Source: Euphorbia lathyris
Taxonomy: Eukaryota; Streptophyta; Magnoliopsida; Malpighiales; Euphorbiaceae
Assembly: GCF_963576675.1 (NCBI RefSeq)
Contig: NC_088913.1
Location: forward strand, 18,550,001-18,614,000
DNA length: 64,000 nucleotides
Reading direction: 5' to 3'
Under the pieces are notes generated by a model. That model was not told where the DNA came from. It did not search any database and was given only the letters and a program-made list of their open reading frames with translations. Shown here in pieces: positions 53,950-64,000 of the stretch. Numbering within the stretch: the stretch's first letter is position 1; each line of letters starts with the position of its first letter. The position numbers and the translations under genes are program-made.

Positions 53950-55302
53950 GTAGGTAATTATTCTTATTGAGTAGGCAGCTCACCCCTTGCCACGTTGACA
54001 TTTTTAGGCTAGGTTCAAAGATTCTCCTACTTGCTAGATTTTCAGGTTTACTCTACATTCAGGCTAGCCAGCACAAGCGTCTTATTCCCATTAGAAATTT
54101 TATGAGCATTTATTATGATTTAATATATTGTTGAACTGGATTATTTTGTTTAGATTGAGTGAATTTTTATTGATCGATTAAATTGTTTTATTGGTTATTG
54201 AACCTTTTGAATATTGATTTTTGATAGGCAATAATGAACAAGGAGACATTATTTGAATATGTTGTTCTTTGTACTCAATTATGATAATTGATTGGGTTTT
54301 TGTGTATTTTCAACGTGGCCCGGGACGGGGGTTACAAAGTTACATTATGAAATTAAAATATTTTTAGTATCCATCAAGAGTAATCCGGAAAGGTGACTTT
54401 AGTTAAAGTCCGTATTTAGTGAGAGATACGGTCTGTGTACACAGTTGAAAGACCTATCGGGTATGGCAAAGAAGTGTTGAGTAAGACCATGCGGGTTAGA
54501 CAAAATTATGAGATATCTTGCTTCTATTATATTGTGGGGATTGATACATACGGGAATTATCTCTCGGATGGATACAGTTTGTGAAGTATTTGTGGATATA
54601 CGGTTTATGATGTAATTATTGATATACGATTTATGAAGTATTTATTGATATATGGTTTATGAAGTATTTACTCATATACGATTTATAAAGTATTTATTGA
54701 TTTACGGTTTTTTTGAACACAAGTTTTGGTATTAAATATTTTAATACAGTTTTACAATGTGTGATATTTGAAAAATAATATTTATATCAAGCTTATGATA
54801 TTTTAAATTGCATTTTTAGTGAAGAGTATTATTTGAGTATTTTATTATGGTTTAATCCATAAAATATTCATTTTTAAGAATATGAATTTTATATGATGTA
54901 TTTTGGAAATTAAAATATATCTATATAGTTATTTTGAGTATAAGTATTTTATGTAGTTGATAATTACTTACTGGGATTTTTGTCTCATGTTATGTTTTAA
55001 TGTTTTAGGCGAGAAAGAGCAAGATATAGAAGAAGTTACAAGTTGATAAACAAGGTTGAAGTATCAAGTCATTGACTTTGTCTTTAGTTAGGACATTTGT
55101 CTTTCATTTGGAAATTTGATTGTATTGGGTTATATTTTGGGACTTGAATGTAGTAGATATATGAATTCGATTTATAATATATCTAAGAGGAATACTTGAA
55201 AAGTTTGAAATTTATGATATTTGGATAATTTGGAGACTCTTAGGTGTTGATTGTGATTTTTCGCTCGATGCCGATTGAGGTCGTCTAGGGTTGGGTGTGA
55301 CA

Positions 55303-56199
55303 ACCTTTACGTATTAGGTCTAGTATAATTCGATCCTTCATCAATTATATCCTTCAGAAAATTCTTATAAGCATGGAACATGCCATGTTACATATAATGA
55401 AGAGTCTATTATACTTGTCCAGGTGGAATTAACTCTAAAAGATGCGTTAAGTGAAATCTCAATTTCTACTCTTAACTCTATCACCTTGCAAGGATTTTAG
55501 TCAATTCACCACAATCGGTCCTTTGGATATATCTCCTACTTATTAGGAGTGACGAATGCTCAATCTATCATTAACTATCCTGCAATTACTTTATACGATA
55601 CCCAACCTTGCTCTCACACACCCCAGGGCCTCCCCTATAGCGGATCATGCTCGCACAGAATCAAAGCATCACACTCCATAATCCAGAATCGATAATTAAT
55701 GATTCTTTGAGTCTGAAGATTACTTATACCTACTAATACCAATAAGATGAATAGTTGACACTTAGATAAATCTATCCATACTGTTATCTCAACTCGGGTC
55801 CCAATCCTAATAAACTCATTCACCGGATCCATGTCACTGTCTAGATATCTCCATATCTAAAGCTTGTGAGATCAGCTCTCTGTCTCGACAGAAAACACTG
55901 TTACATGCAAGTCTCAACAGTAATATGTCAACCCCTTTAACATATTACTTAACTTGGGTTGATTTTAAGTTTATTGACTTATTATAAAGTATAGTCTTAT
56001 TTCATGCTTGTATGAACACTTTATGATCACTTAAATAAACTTGAGATTTCTTTTATTTGACTTAATTAGTTCTGATAAAAGATCAATGCCTTTATATAGT
56101 TTAATTTACTATATCTTATAAAACAAATGATAATGAACAATTCATTTACAAATAGTTTATATCCTACAACAATTGTCTATAGGACATTAAACCCCAACA
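55303..56199 (-). mobile_element. LTR-retroelement remnant (uncertain class)
   Basis: On the minus strand the stretch starts TGTTGGGGTTTAATGTCCTA at 56199, a typical LTR start, and continues for about 900 bases without coding. The plus-strand text contains CTTGCAAGGATTTTAGTCAA and ACCTTGCTCTCACACACCCC. I believe such phrases recur in dispersed plant LTR elements but could not check this. Its other end is cut by the element at 52605. Confidence 0.4.
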
Positions 56200-57118
56200 T
56201 ATACTTCAATGATTAAGGTATATACAAGTAGCACTAAGTAGGTTCATACACATGCTAATATCAGTCCTTGCATCATTATTTCACTCAATGAACATTCATA
56301 GCATAAGAGTATGGCCAATCACAATACTCAACCAAACAGCTACATGCTTCAAACATGTTCAAGCAGACATATGTATATTCAAGTGACACAGAACATGATA
56401 TATATCAAGTAGACAACTGATAGAATCAGATGACTATATCATTATACTTCACTGATTAAGGTATAGACAAGTAGCACTAAGCAGGTTCATACACATATTG
56501 ATATCAGTTCATGCATCATTATTTCACTCAATGAACATTCATAGCATAAGAGTATGGCCAATCACAATATAACTCGTAGGTATAAGAGCATATATATAGT
56601 ATAAGAGGTATAAGAGTATGACCAATCACAATATAACTCATATGTATAAAAGTAGGATCATGCTTCATACAATACTCATAGTCAATTCTAGCTTCCTTAA
56701 TAGAACACCAACCATAAACTTGAATCTCCTTTACTATGTACCTACCATTTGGATTGTACAGTTCATGAAAAGTGAGCACGATGATAAAGTGTATGATACT
56801 GTCACCACAAGCTTAGTCATAAACTTGTGGTGTTAGAATCATATAACTTCATCACCATATTGAATGCTTTTCCATAAGCCTAACAAGCCAAGTGACACAA
56901 TACATAGTGAAGGAGATTTAGTTGACCATATGATTATGCTTCATTGTGGTGACTATACTTCATACATGCAAGCTTCATAGAAATACATATACGCAACCCT
57001 TCTTTATCACATACTCATGTCTGACTGTTGTATACAAATGAATTTAGTTCATGGAAATTGCTATACACAACCCTTTATCACATACTCATGTCTGACTAAG
57101 GCATACAACAACATCATA
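56200..57118. repeat. Direct repeats (about 243-bp spacing) left of a CACTA end
   Basis: The block starting ATACTTCAATGATTAAGGTA (56201) and including CAATGAACATTCATAGCATA is repeated from 56444. Reversed, it resembles the 248-bp repeats at 58204-58858 (GAATGTTCATTGTGATTGG), so it may be the interior of another, inverted CACTA derivative. No gene. Confidence 0.55.
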
Positions 57119-58858
57119 CACTATGTCATTTTCCCTTTCACATGACACAAGATACATGACAGACATTTGTTTTCGTGTCGTCTTAATATTGTTTGTGACA
57201 GTATTTTAACTGAATGTCATCTGAAGGCGAAATAAAAAATGCGCTCGATTCTCAGATGATATTACGATTACAGAGTCCTGTCATCCATACAAAACGCGCG
57301 TTTTCGTTAAATTTGATGCGCTCAACAAATGACACTTCTAATAAATGAATGTCATTGTATGCCGAAAATAAAAAAGCGGCAAATGAAATTTCACTTACGC
57401 GACCATACCAAATTTTAGGCACTCTATATCATTTGACTGAAATTTCAGCTGATATATAAACCCTCTCTCAATCCCAAACCCCAGTTTAGGTTATGCAAGC
57501 TTCATCCCTCTCATCCCTCTCTATCTCCATAGTTGATTTGAACATGCAATCACTGTGTGAGCTTTAAACATTACTGGTAAGCCATATTTTCTTCGTTCCT
57601 AGATGTATTAGAGTATCATTGTTCCTTGCTCTATCTTTTCCTCATCCGATTTACTTTTGTGTATGTCGATTTCAATAGCTGGTATAAGGATCTTGTGATT
57701 TTCAGACATATCGTTGAAAGGTTTAGATCTCTCGCTTAGCTACACTGATTTTATTGTATTTAGATTCACTGCTGTAAAGCTTGGGTCTTTATCTTTTTTA
57801 ATCTAGGGCAAGACAGTGCCTGCTATTTTAGATGGTATGAACTCATCTGATTCCTTTTTATTTGAACACAATATTTGCAGGGATAGTAAGAATGCTTCAG
57901 TACATGGGAAGGCTGACTGAAGAGATTGTCAATCGGTTCATGCCTTTAGCATACGGGAAGATTTCCTTAACTTACTGAATATATATTAATGTTATGTTGG
58001 TTTGAACTGATTGGTCATGCCTTTAAAAGTGATTGTGTATGTTTGATGTACTGTTTTGGAACCTAGAACTCATTGATTTAGGAAACTAGCCTGATTTAGT
58101 ATATATATTGTTATGTGGGTTTGAACTGAACGATTATATATATGTATGATGTTGTGGGTGATGATGAAATGATTGGTATGAACTGATTGGTTAGATATAA
58201 CTGATTAGGCATACTCTAATCTTTGAATGTTCATTGTGATTGGCACTACTCTTACACCTATGAGTTATACTGCTACAAGTGATTGAGTATGTGTATGTGT
58301 ATGAAACATGTTTATGTTTGATGTTCTGTTGATGTTTATGTTTGAGGTTCTGTATGAGTATGTGTACGATTGTTCATTTGCGCATATAGCTTATTAATCA
58401 TGCATCAAGTATTAGAGGAACATTGTAAAAGGGTCATTGAGCATGTGGCTGATTAGGCACACTCTAAAGCTTTGAATGTTCATTGTGATTGGCACTACTC
58501 TTACACCTATGAGTTATACTGCTACAAGTGATTGAGTATATGTATATGTATGAAACATGTTTATGTTTGATGTTCTGTTGATGTTTATGTTTGAGGTTCT
58601 GTATGAGTATGTGTACGATTGTTCATTTGGGCATGTAGCTTATTGATCATGCATCAAGTATTAGAGGAACATTGTAAAAGGATCATTGAGCATGTGGCTA
58701 ATTAGGCATACTCTAAGGCTTTGAATGTTCATTGTGATTGGCACTACTCTTACACCTATGCTTGTAATACTCCTACAAGTGATTGAATATGTGTATGGGT
58801 ATGAAACATGTTTATCTTTGATGTTATGTTGATGTTTATGTTTGAGGTTCTGTATGAG
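57119..58858 (+). mobile_element. 5' end of another CACTA element, interrupted
   Basis: CACTATGTCATTTTCCCTTT and the next 240 bases match the left end of the element at 10693 closely, including the site where the three-LTR element inserted there, here uninterrupted. After the subterminal repeats comes a leader-like stretch, then tandem repeats, and an Athila-like element inserts at 58859. No transposase coding is visible, and the other end is outside the window. Confidence 0.88.
58204..58858 (+). repeat. Tandem 248-bp repeats
   Basis: Units start at 58204, 58452 and 58701 (ATTAGGCATACTCTAA, then TTTGAATGTTCATTGTGATT). The third is cut at 58858 by the LTR. Identity between units is high. Confidence 0.93.
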
Positions 58859-59261
58859 TGATAGAGGTCAAAAACCCCTATCTTTGGGTACGGTTTTAGG
58901 ACGGGTTTTAGAGTTATTTGGTTAATAAGCGAGCAATTCTCGCATTTAAATGCTTTTGTGTGAGTTAGTTAGGAATTGGAAACGTTCTATTTACTTTTCG
59001 TCGTTTAGGCTCGTTTTATGATCAATTTAGGCAAATACGGCCGAAATAGCATGCATAGTAGAATTCCGTTATCTTTTGAAGCTAATTGGTCCGTCAAAAG
59101 TCGCACCAAACGAAGCGTTTGCTCAAAATAGGCGATTGACGGATCAATTTGGCTTTTGGACTAATGTTTTCTGGAGTTTTTATGCGTGTGCAGGTGTAAG
59201 TTCGGACGAAAAAGGGCATAGAAGTCACTCAGCATGAATCGAGCACGCTTCGGGCGAAAAC

Positions 59262-59452
59262 GCTTGGCGAGCAGGGCCCCACGGGCCATTTCTGCTCGCC
59301 GAGTAGGCCCCTGGAGGCTTGCTCGCCGAGCAGGGCGCCAGGCGCCTGCTCACCGAGCAGGCCACCAGGCGCCTGCTCGGCGAGCAGGGGGCTGCTCGGC
59401 GCGAGCAGCCCTGCTCGCCGAGCAGCCTTCCCTGCTCGGCGAGCAGCCCTGC
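59262..59452. repeat. Array of CTGCTCG-S-CGAGCAG dyads in the LTR
   Basis: The core CTGCTCGGCGAGCAG or CTGCTCGCCGAGCAG (7-bp arms, single variable G/C centre) and close variants occur about eight times at irregular 20-30 bp spacing, about 110 bases upstream of the TATA box. The long reading frames here on both strands are by-products of the low stop-codon content. Confidence 0.93.
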
Positions 59453-59563
59453 GGGAATTGGTCAAAAAGACCAATTCCGCCCCCACGAAGCCACGTTCGG
59501 CCCCACGTCTTCCTACACCAACTAGGACACGAAAATAGGTCAAGAAAAGGGCCCGAGCCGCGT

Positions 59564-59573
59564 CTATAAATAG
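59564..59573 (+). promoter_or_regulatory. LTR TATA box
   Basis: CTATAAATAG follows the GC-rich array and precedes a T-rich transcribed-type region. Position and sequence fit an RNA polymerase II promoter of the LTR. Confidence 0.65.
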
Positions 59574-60515
59574 AGTTTTTCCAATGTAAATTAGATATCT
59601 TTCGTTTTTGTAAATTATTTTAGCTTTCCCCTTGTAATTCCTCTTCATCTTCTCCACCTTCCTCAAACTCCATTGAAGCTCCTTCAAAGCTTTCTACCGA
59701 GGAATTATCAAGGTCCGTCCTTAAGATCAAGTTGCCGGCTGCAGAGTAAACAGGTTCCCTGAAAGGGATTTTTGTATCTCCTTTTATCTTTCCATGTTTG
59801 TACTCTTTGATACAGTTGCCGAACTTGACTTATTGTATCTTGTGACAATTACCTTCGCCTTTAATAATAATTTAGCTCTTGTTTTGTTCTATGTTTATTG
59901 TCTAATTCTTGTCTTACGCTTTATTCAATTGGTTTAACTCATTCAAAAGCCCCAAAATCTAGTAGGCACATATTGCGAGCTGAATCTGACCTAGTCAGAG
60001 CCTAGGAGATTGACAACCTCTTAGTTGATTAAGCGCCAATTTACTGAGCCTTAGACCTAGTTTCGGCCTTAGGGAATCACGCGCTAGGAACCTCAGGAGG
60101 CTAAGTAGGGTTAATCGCCTTGAATATAAGTGACTTAGATTAGGTCTTTATTCAATAGACTTGATAATCTATCTTTATTATTATCGTTCATACCATGTTC
60201 CTTCGAATAGTTTCATTAATGAAAGATCAATTAGGGGTAGAGTAACTTAGTTAGGCTTAGAATAATTTAGTTAGAATTAGATAACTTAGCTAGGATTAAC
60301 ATAATTCAACCTAGGAGTAGATTAATTAACAAACCAAACTCAAAACCCCCTAAGCCTAGATAACATCCGAGATCGAGTAGCTTGATACTTGCAGAAATAA
60401 ATCCTGTGGACGATAACCTGGACTTAAACCAGAAATTTATTACTTGATAACGACGGGGTACACTTATCCCTTAGTGAGTTCTCATCTCGAGTTAGGTGAG
60501 GGCGCATCAAGTTTT

Positions 60516-60533
60516 TGGCGCCGTTGCCGTGGA
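60516..60533 (+). promoter_or_regulatory. Primer-binding site, tRNA-Asp type
   Basis: TGGCGCCGTTGCCGTGGA, six bases after the LTR, differs by one base from TGGCGCCGTTGCCGGGGA, the complement of the tRNA-Asp 3' end used by Athila elements. Confidence 0.88.
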
Positions 60534-60741
60534 TTTATTTCTTCTGCAATATCGAACCAAAGGTCGACTTGTTAGTTTAGGCATTCGTTTGTGAATATTC
60601 TTTGTCTATATCATTTATACTTGTTTATATATAATTCTATATACTCTTTTATACTTATTAAAATTTTGTTTTCATAGCTGTAAAAACTGGCTTATCAACT
60701 TTTGTGCTAGAACTTTACTTTTTCTCAGCATTCTCTGATCA

Positions 60742-61704
60742 ATGAATTGGCAAGAAAGAGTCGAGTGGCAAGCTCAAGAGTTTACTATCCCATCAAGACA
60801 ATACATTCATGCCCTGGAGAATGAGGCTCCAAATCCCTCCATGGCCGAGTTAAATAAGAAAATGGATATCCTGATGGCGAAACTGAGCCTCAACACCAAT
60901 GAAAGTGTAAGTTTTGTGGGTAATCACCAAAGGTATAATTCTAACCCCAATTCTTACAGCTTTTATGATAGTGATTGGAGGAGACCTCAACACTCAAATC
61001 TGTCCTACGGGAATTCTAACATGTTGAGGCCTCCAAATAGGTTTGTTAATAAGCACAGGGAAAACGAATTGGGAATGTTCCCTTACAAACAAGCAAGCCA
61101 AGTTCCTCCACAACCCTCTAGCTCACGAGATGAGGTGTTGTCCCTTTTGAAAGGAATATCAGCCCGACTTACAATCAACGAGGAGGTTTGCAAGGACTTG
61201 AGCAACCAATTGGCTCAAATAAACCATGAGATGCAAGAGCAATCCCGAGAAGCTCTCCCAGGCATAAAGGAAAACATAGAAATCCCACAAAGGGAATCAG
61301 CTCAAACCATCTCGTTGAGGAATGAAAAAAAGGTAGAACCAAGTCCACTATCACATGCATCACTCGAGGTAAGTGAGGAACCGGAAGCGGTAAGCAACCC
61401 CGGTTCAAAATCTGAAATTCTAAATCATGTGATAGAGATAAAAGATCAAATCAAAACTTGTGTATCTCAACTACCTTTTCCTCAAAAATTAGAAAAGTTT
61501 AGGTTTGCTTCATGCTCAGAAGTTTTCATTCTCTTCGACCTACCAAGAGAATCCAAAAGGGAGCAAACCAAATTTTTTCATAATATGTTTAAATTCGACC
61601 TCCTGCTTTCATTAAACTTATTAGAGGCTCTTAATCCATTTTGTAGGTACGGGTTATTTCTCAAGGAGTTCGAGTTCCTAACGCGAGTAGAAGCTTACAC
61701 CTAG
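60742..61704 (+). CDS. Gag-like ORF of the Athila-like element (320 codons)
   Basis: The frame starts MNWQERVEWQAQEFTIPSRQ. It has a segment rich in Asn, Ser and Tyr (NHQRYNSNPNSYSFYDSDWR, RRPQHSNLSYGN) like the linker downstream of gag in Athila polyproteins, then a helical stretch (EVLSLLKGISARLTINEEVC) and an acidic tail. No zinc knuckle, protease or polymerase is present, and the core capsid part expected upstream is absent. The end (LPFPQKLEKFRFASCSEVFI onward) is not recognised. It may be a leftover or a fused ORF kept by the non-autonomous element. Confidence 0.6.
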   Translation: MNWQERVEWQAQEFTIPSRQYIHALENEAPNPSMAELNKKMDILMAKLSLNTNESVSFVGNHQRYNSNPNSYSFYDSDWRRPQHSNLSYGNSNMLRPPNRFVNKHRENELGMFPYKQASQVPPQPSSSRDEVLSLLKGISARLTINEEVCKDLSNQLAQINHEMQEQSREALPGIKENIEIPQRESAQTISLRNEKKVEPSPLSHASLEVSEEPEAVSNPGSKSEILNHVIEIKDQIKTCVSQLPFPQKLEKFRFASCSEVFILFDLPRESKREQTKFFHNMFKFDLLLSLNLLEALNPFCRYGLFLKEFEFLTRVEAYT

Positions 61705-63393
61705 GAAGGAACTCCATGTCGAGCTAACTGACTATAAAGTAGCGCTTCTTGGGAGGCAACCCAAGTTTGGATTAAACTTTTTCTAGGTTTGTTTTTCTTT
61801 TTAATTCAATTATAGATTTCTGTTTTTAACTTTGGTTAGTAAGTTGTCTTCTCCACCCTAACTTCTTTCACATGTGTTTTATTGCTTTATATGCAATGTT
61901 GGAACTTATTGCATGATTTAAGTGCGAGGAGGAGGGGTAAACAAACTTACAAAAATTTGTATAATTTTTAAATTTTTGTTGCGTCGTGTCTAGTTTAGTT
62001 TAAATGTTTTCGGGTTTTATTTATGTTTTGCATGTTTTAGGACCTAAAACCGTGAACCTCCTTCGAATCTAAACTTCGTTATTTGTCTTTGAGGGCTGAG
62101 AACCGAATCTAAAATTGCATGACAACTAGTTTAGGCGTAGGACACAACTCTTGTATCTGTAAAAGCATGAGCTACAGTTTGCATTTAGACCCTACTTTTG
62201 AAGAAATGCTAAAATCATTACTTAGGTAGATAACTTAAGAATTGAAGGCATGTGATATTAAACTTGAGTTTGGGAAAAACTAGTAAACACAAAATTGAAA
62301 CCCAAAGAATTGTGAGCTGAATTTGAGCCTAAGAGCGAACATCAAAAAGCTCTTTTTCTTGACATTTTTATGTGAATGCTTTGACTTGTGGAAGATTACA
62401 GATTTTGCACCTAATACTGTGTTGAACCTACATGCAATGATTTGAGATGATAAACGATGAATCAGCCTCATTAGAATTAATCCTTTTCTTTACCTTATTT
62501 TTTCTTTTTCATCCACTCTAGGAAGCCCATTTGAGCCGACATTTTTGTAGTTTGTAGATTTTTCTTTCGTTCTAACCCGTTTTTGCAAACCACAACTTGG
62601 TTCGCTATTTAACCTTTGTTTTTGCAAAGCTCGAAATTGAGCCTTTGCTTTCCTCTAGCGCTTTACCTTTGTTTATGGCATTTCAGTAGCAAGCCAAAAG
62701 GCTAAGAAGTGAATGAGCATCACTACCCCAAAAAGAAAAAGAGAAAAACAGAAACAGAAAAAGAAAAGAGACGAACAAAAGGGGAAAAACTTCATTCCCC
62801 AGTTCCTAAAAATAAAAAACGTCTCAAGAAAACATCCCAAAAGAAAAAAAATAATAATAAGGGATGAATAAAAAGCTCAGTCACTTCGTATTTGCTAAAG
62901 CCATTTTAACTTTGTTTTTGTAGCGCTAGAACTTTTAACCCTTGTTGTACCTTTAACCCTCTAACCACATTACAACCCCAATTAGAGGCTGTTTTTGATA
63001 TCATCGGAGTCATATAGCATAGTAGAGGAACTCGGATGAACGTGCAAAATCAACGTAATCCTAAGCAAGAACATAAGCCGAGAGTAAACACTTTAGCCAC
63101 CAAAATTGTGTGAATGAGTGAACTACCTATGGTGAGGTGTTTTACTTAGCGATCCCCTTAAACCCGTTTAATTGAACATGTGTCCATTTGCTTAAAACTA
63201 TGACCCATGATAATTGAAATGCGGCTTTTGGATATCGTGTCTCTACTTTGTATTTCCGAATGCATGTAATTACAGATGCTCGAAGTTGTGTCAAGCACCT
63301 AGTCAAACCGGGAGGTTTTCTAGCTTGCTTGTGATGGCGGGTTTAGTTTTTAGTTTACTTGGGGACAAGTAAAGTTTTAAGTGCGAGGAGGTT
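61705..63393 (+). other. Non-coding internal region with two polypurine-like tracts
   Basis: After the ORF comes the conserved CGCTTCTTGGGAGGCAACCC block. AAGTGCGAGGAGGAGGGG occurs at 61920-61937 and a related AAGTGCGAGGAGG at 63379-63391, the latter adjoining the second LTR and so the likely active polypurine tract. An A-rich block (62730-62860) lies between. No gene. Confidence 0.65.
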
Positions 63394-64000
63394 TGATAGG
63401 GGTCAAAAACCCCTATCTTTGGGTACGGTTTTAGGACGGGTTTTAGAGTTATTTGGTTAATAAGCGAGCAATTCTCGCATTTAAATGCTTTTGTGTGAGT
63501 TAGTTAGGAATTGGAAACGTTCTATTTACTTTTCGTCATTTAGGCTCGTTTTATGATCAATTTAGGCAAATACGGCCGAAATAGCATGCATAGTAGAATT
63601 CCGTTATCTTTTGAAGCTAATTGGTCCGTCAAAAGTCGCACCAAACGAAGCGTTTGCTCAAAATAGGCGATTGACGGATCAATTTGGCTTTTGGACTAAT
63701 GTTTTCTGGAGTTTTTATGCGTGTGCAGGTGTAAGTTCGGACGAAAAAGGGCATAGAAGTCACTCGGCATGAATCGAGCACGCTTCGGGCGAAAACGCTC
63801 GGCGAGCAGGGCCCCACGGGCCATTTCTGCTCGCCGAGCAGGCCGCCAAAGGCCTGCTCGCCGAGCAGGGCGCCAGGAGCCTGCTCGCCGAGCAGGCCAC
63901 CAGGCGCCTGCTCGGCGAGCAGGGGGCTGCTCGGCGCGAGCAGCCCTGCTCGCCGAGCAGCCTTCCCTGCTCGGTGAGCAGCCCTGCGGGAATTGGTCAA
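63394..64000 (+). repeat. 3' LTR of the Athila-like element (partial)
   Basis: TGATAGGGGTCAAAAACC onward is nearly identical to the 5' LTR over 607 bases, then the window ends inside or just after the dyad array. Confidence 0.93.

Larger units (their letters stand above)
52605..55302 (+). mobile_element. Solo LTR-like element, chromovirus (Del/Tekay) style
   Basis: It starts TGTAACATCCGTAATTTTAT and ends GTCTAGGGTTGGGTGTGACA, close to the start and end I know for Del/Tekay-type plant LTRs (TGTAACACCCCG...GGGGTGTGACA), and at 2.7 kb it is within their length range. There is no internal region or second copy. The flanking 5-mers (AAGTT, ACCTT) do not match, so recombination or mutation at an edge is likely. 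Confidence 0.6.
58859..60509 (+). repeat. 5' LTR of the Athila-like element
   Basis: TGATAGAGGTCAAAAACC...GGGCGCATCA. It holds a GC-rich dyad array (59262-59452), a TATA box (CTATAAATAG, 59564) and a transcribed-type AT-rich rest. Confidence 0.92.
58859..64000 (+). mobile_element. Non-autonomous Athila-like LTR element (runs off the window)
   Basis: A 1651-bp LTR (58859-60509, TGAT...ATCA) is followed by a tRNA-Asp-type primer site, a 2.9-kb internal region with one gag-like ORF and no protease, reverse transcriptase or integrase, and a second LTR from 63394. The primer site and the sequence CGCTTCTTGGGAGGCAACCC (61741-61760), which I know from Athila-type elements, set the lineage. It must borrow enzymes from a full relative. 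It sits inside the CACTA element starting at 57119, with left flank ATGAG. Confidence 0.88.

Noticed and set aside
53555..56836. Several minus- and plus-strand ORFs of 60-83 codons
   Set aside because: They lie in LTR-like or repeated AT-rich sequence and have no family signal.
59229..59687. 152-codon minus-strand ORF and plus-strand partners in the LTR, with a partial copy at 63629-64000
   Set aside because: Same cause: a stop-poor dyad array in the LTR. No protein family resemblance.

Overview
The window is nuclear DNA of a flowering plant, most likely a eudicot. It is AT-rich and non-operonic, with split genes (GT-AG introns plus one GC-AG intron), a plant Au-type SINE, CACTA transposons and the Tat and Athila types of Ty3/gypsy retrotransposon. 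I see one host gene that looks intact: a serine carboxypeptidase-like acyltransferase on the minus strand at 1518-8401, with 14 exons and 473 codons that I could splice through without an interruption. Its introns carry several short inverted-repeat elements and an Au SINE. Almost everything downstream is transposable elements, many nested, with target-site duplications (TSDs) I could read directly.

Layout. 8811-9860 is an LTR-like fragment holding a remarkable stack of perfect GC-rich dyads at 22-bp spacing next to a TATA box. 10693-33323 is one 22.6-kb CACTA (En/Spm) element flanked by TTG. A Tat-type retrotransposon with three LTR copies (10802-18586, TSD GAAGG) sits in its 5' end. A second, inverted CACTA element (21742-28532), itself split by a solo LTR (22689-24593, TSD TGGAG), sits in its tnpD transposase gene. 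The outer element's second gene (28939-32411) joins an En/Spm transposase-type region to a Ulp1-like cysteine peptidase with its catalytic residues visible, but it has two in-frame stops.

33852-35953 (minus) is a FAR1/FHY3-type (MULE-derived) pseudogene, followed by a decayed Ulp1 fragment. An Athila-like LTR fragment split by a hAT-type MITE and a 92-bp perfect palindrome come next. 40339-50195 is a young Tat-type Ty3/gypsy element (466-bp LTRs, 4 differences between them by eye, TSD AATAT). It has a long gag-pol ORF and a decayed antisense gene.

50903-51628 is a 5'-truncated LINE with a 15-bp TSD. 52605-55302 resembles a solo chromovirus LTR. 57119 starts another CACTA element of the same family, interrupted at 58859 by a non-autonomous Athila-like element (LTR 58859-60509, tRNA-Asp-type primer site, gag-like ORF, second LTR from 63394) that runs off the window.

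The best candidate for something not routinely described is the recurring design of short perfect palindromes with a fixed stem and variable centre, in the LTRs at 9053-9280 and 59262-59452 and perhaps 37696-37727. In the first two, a TATA box follows the array.
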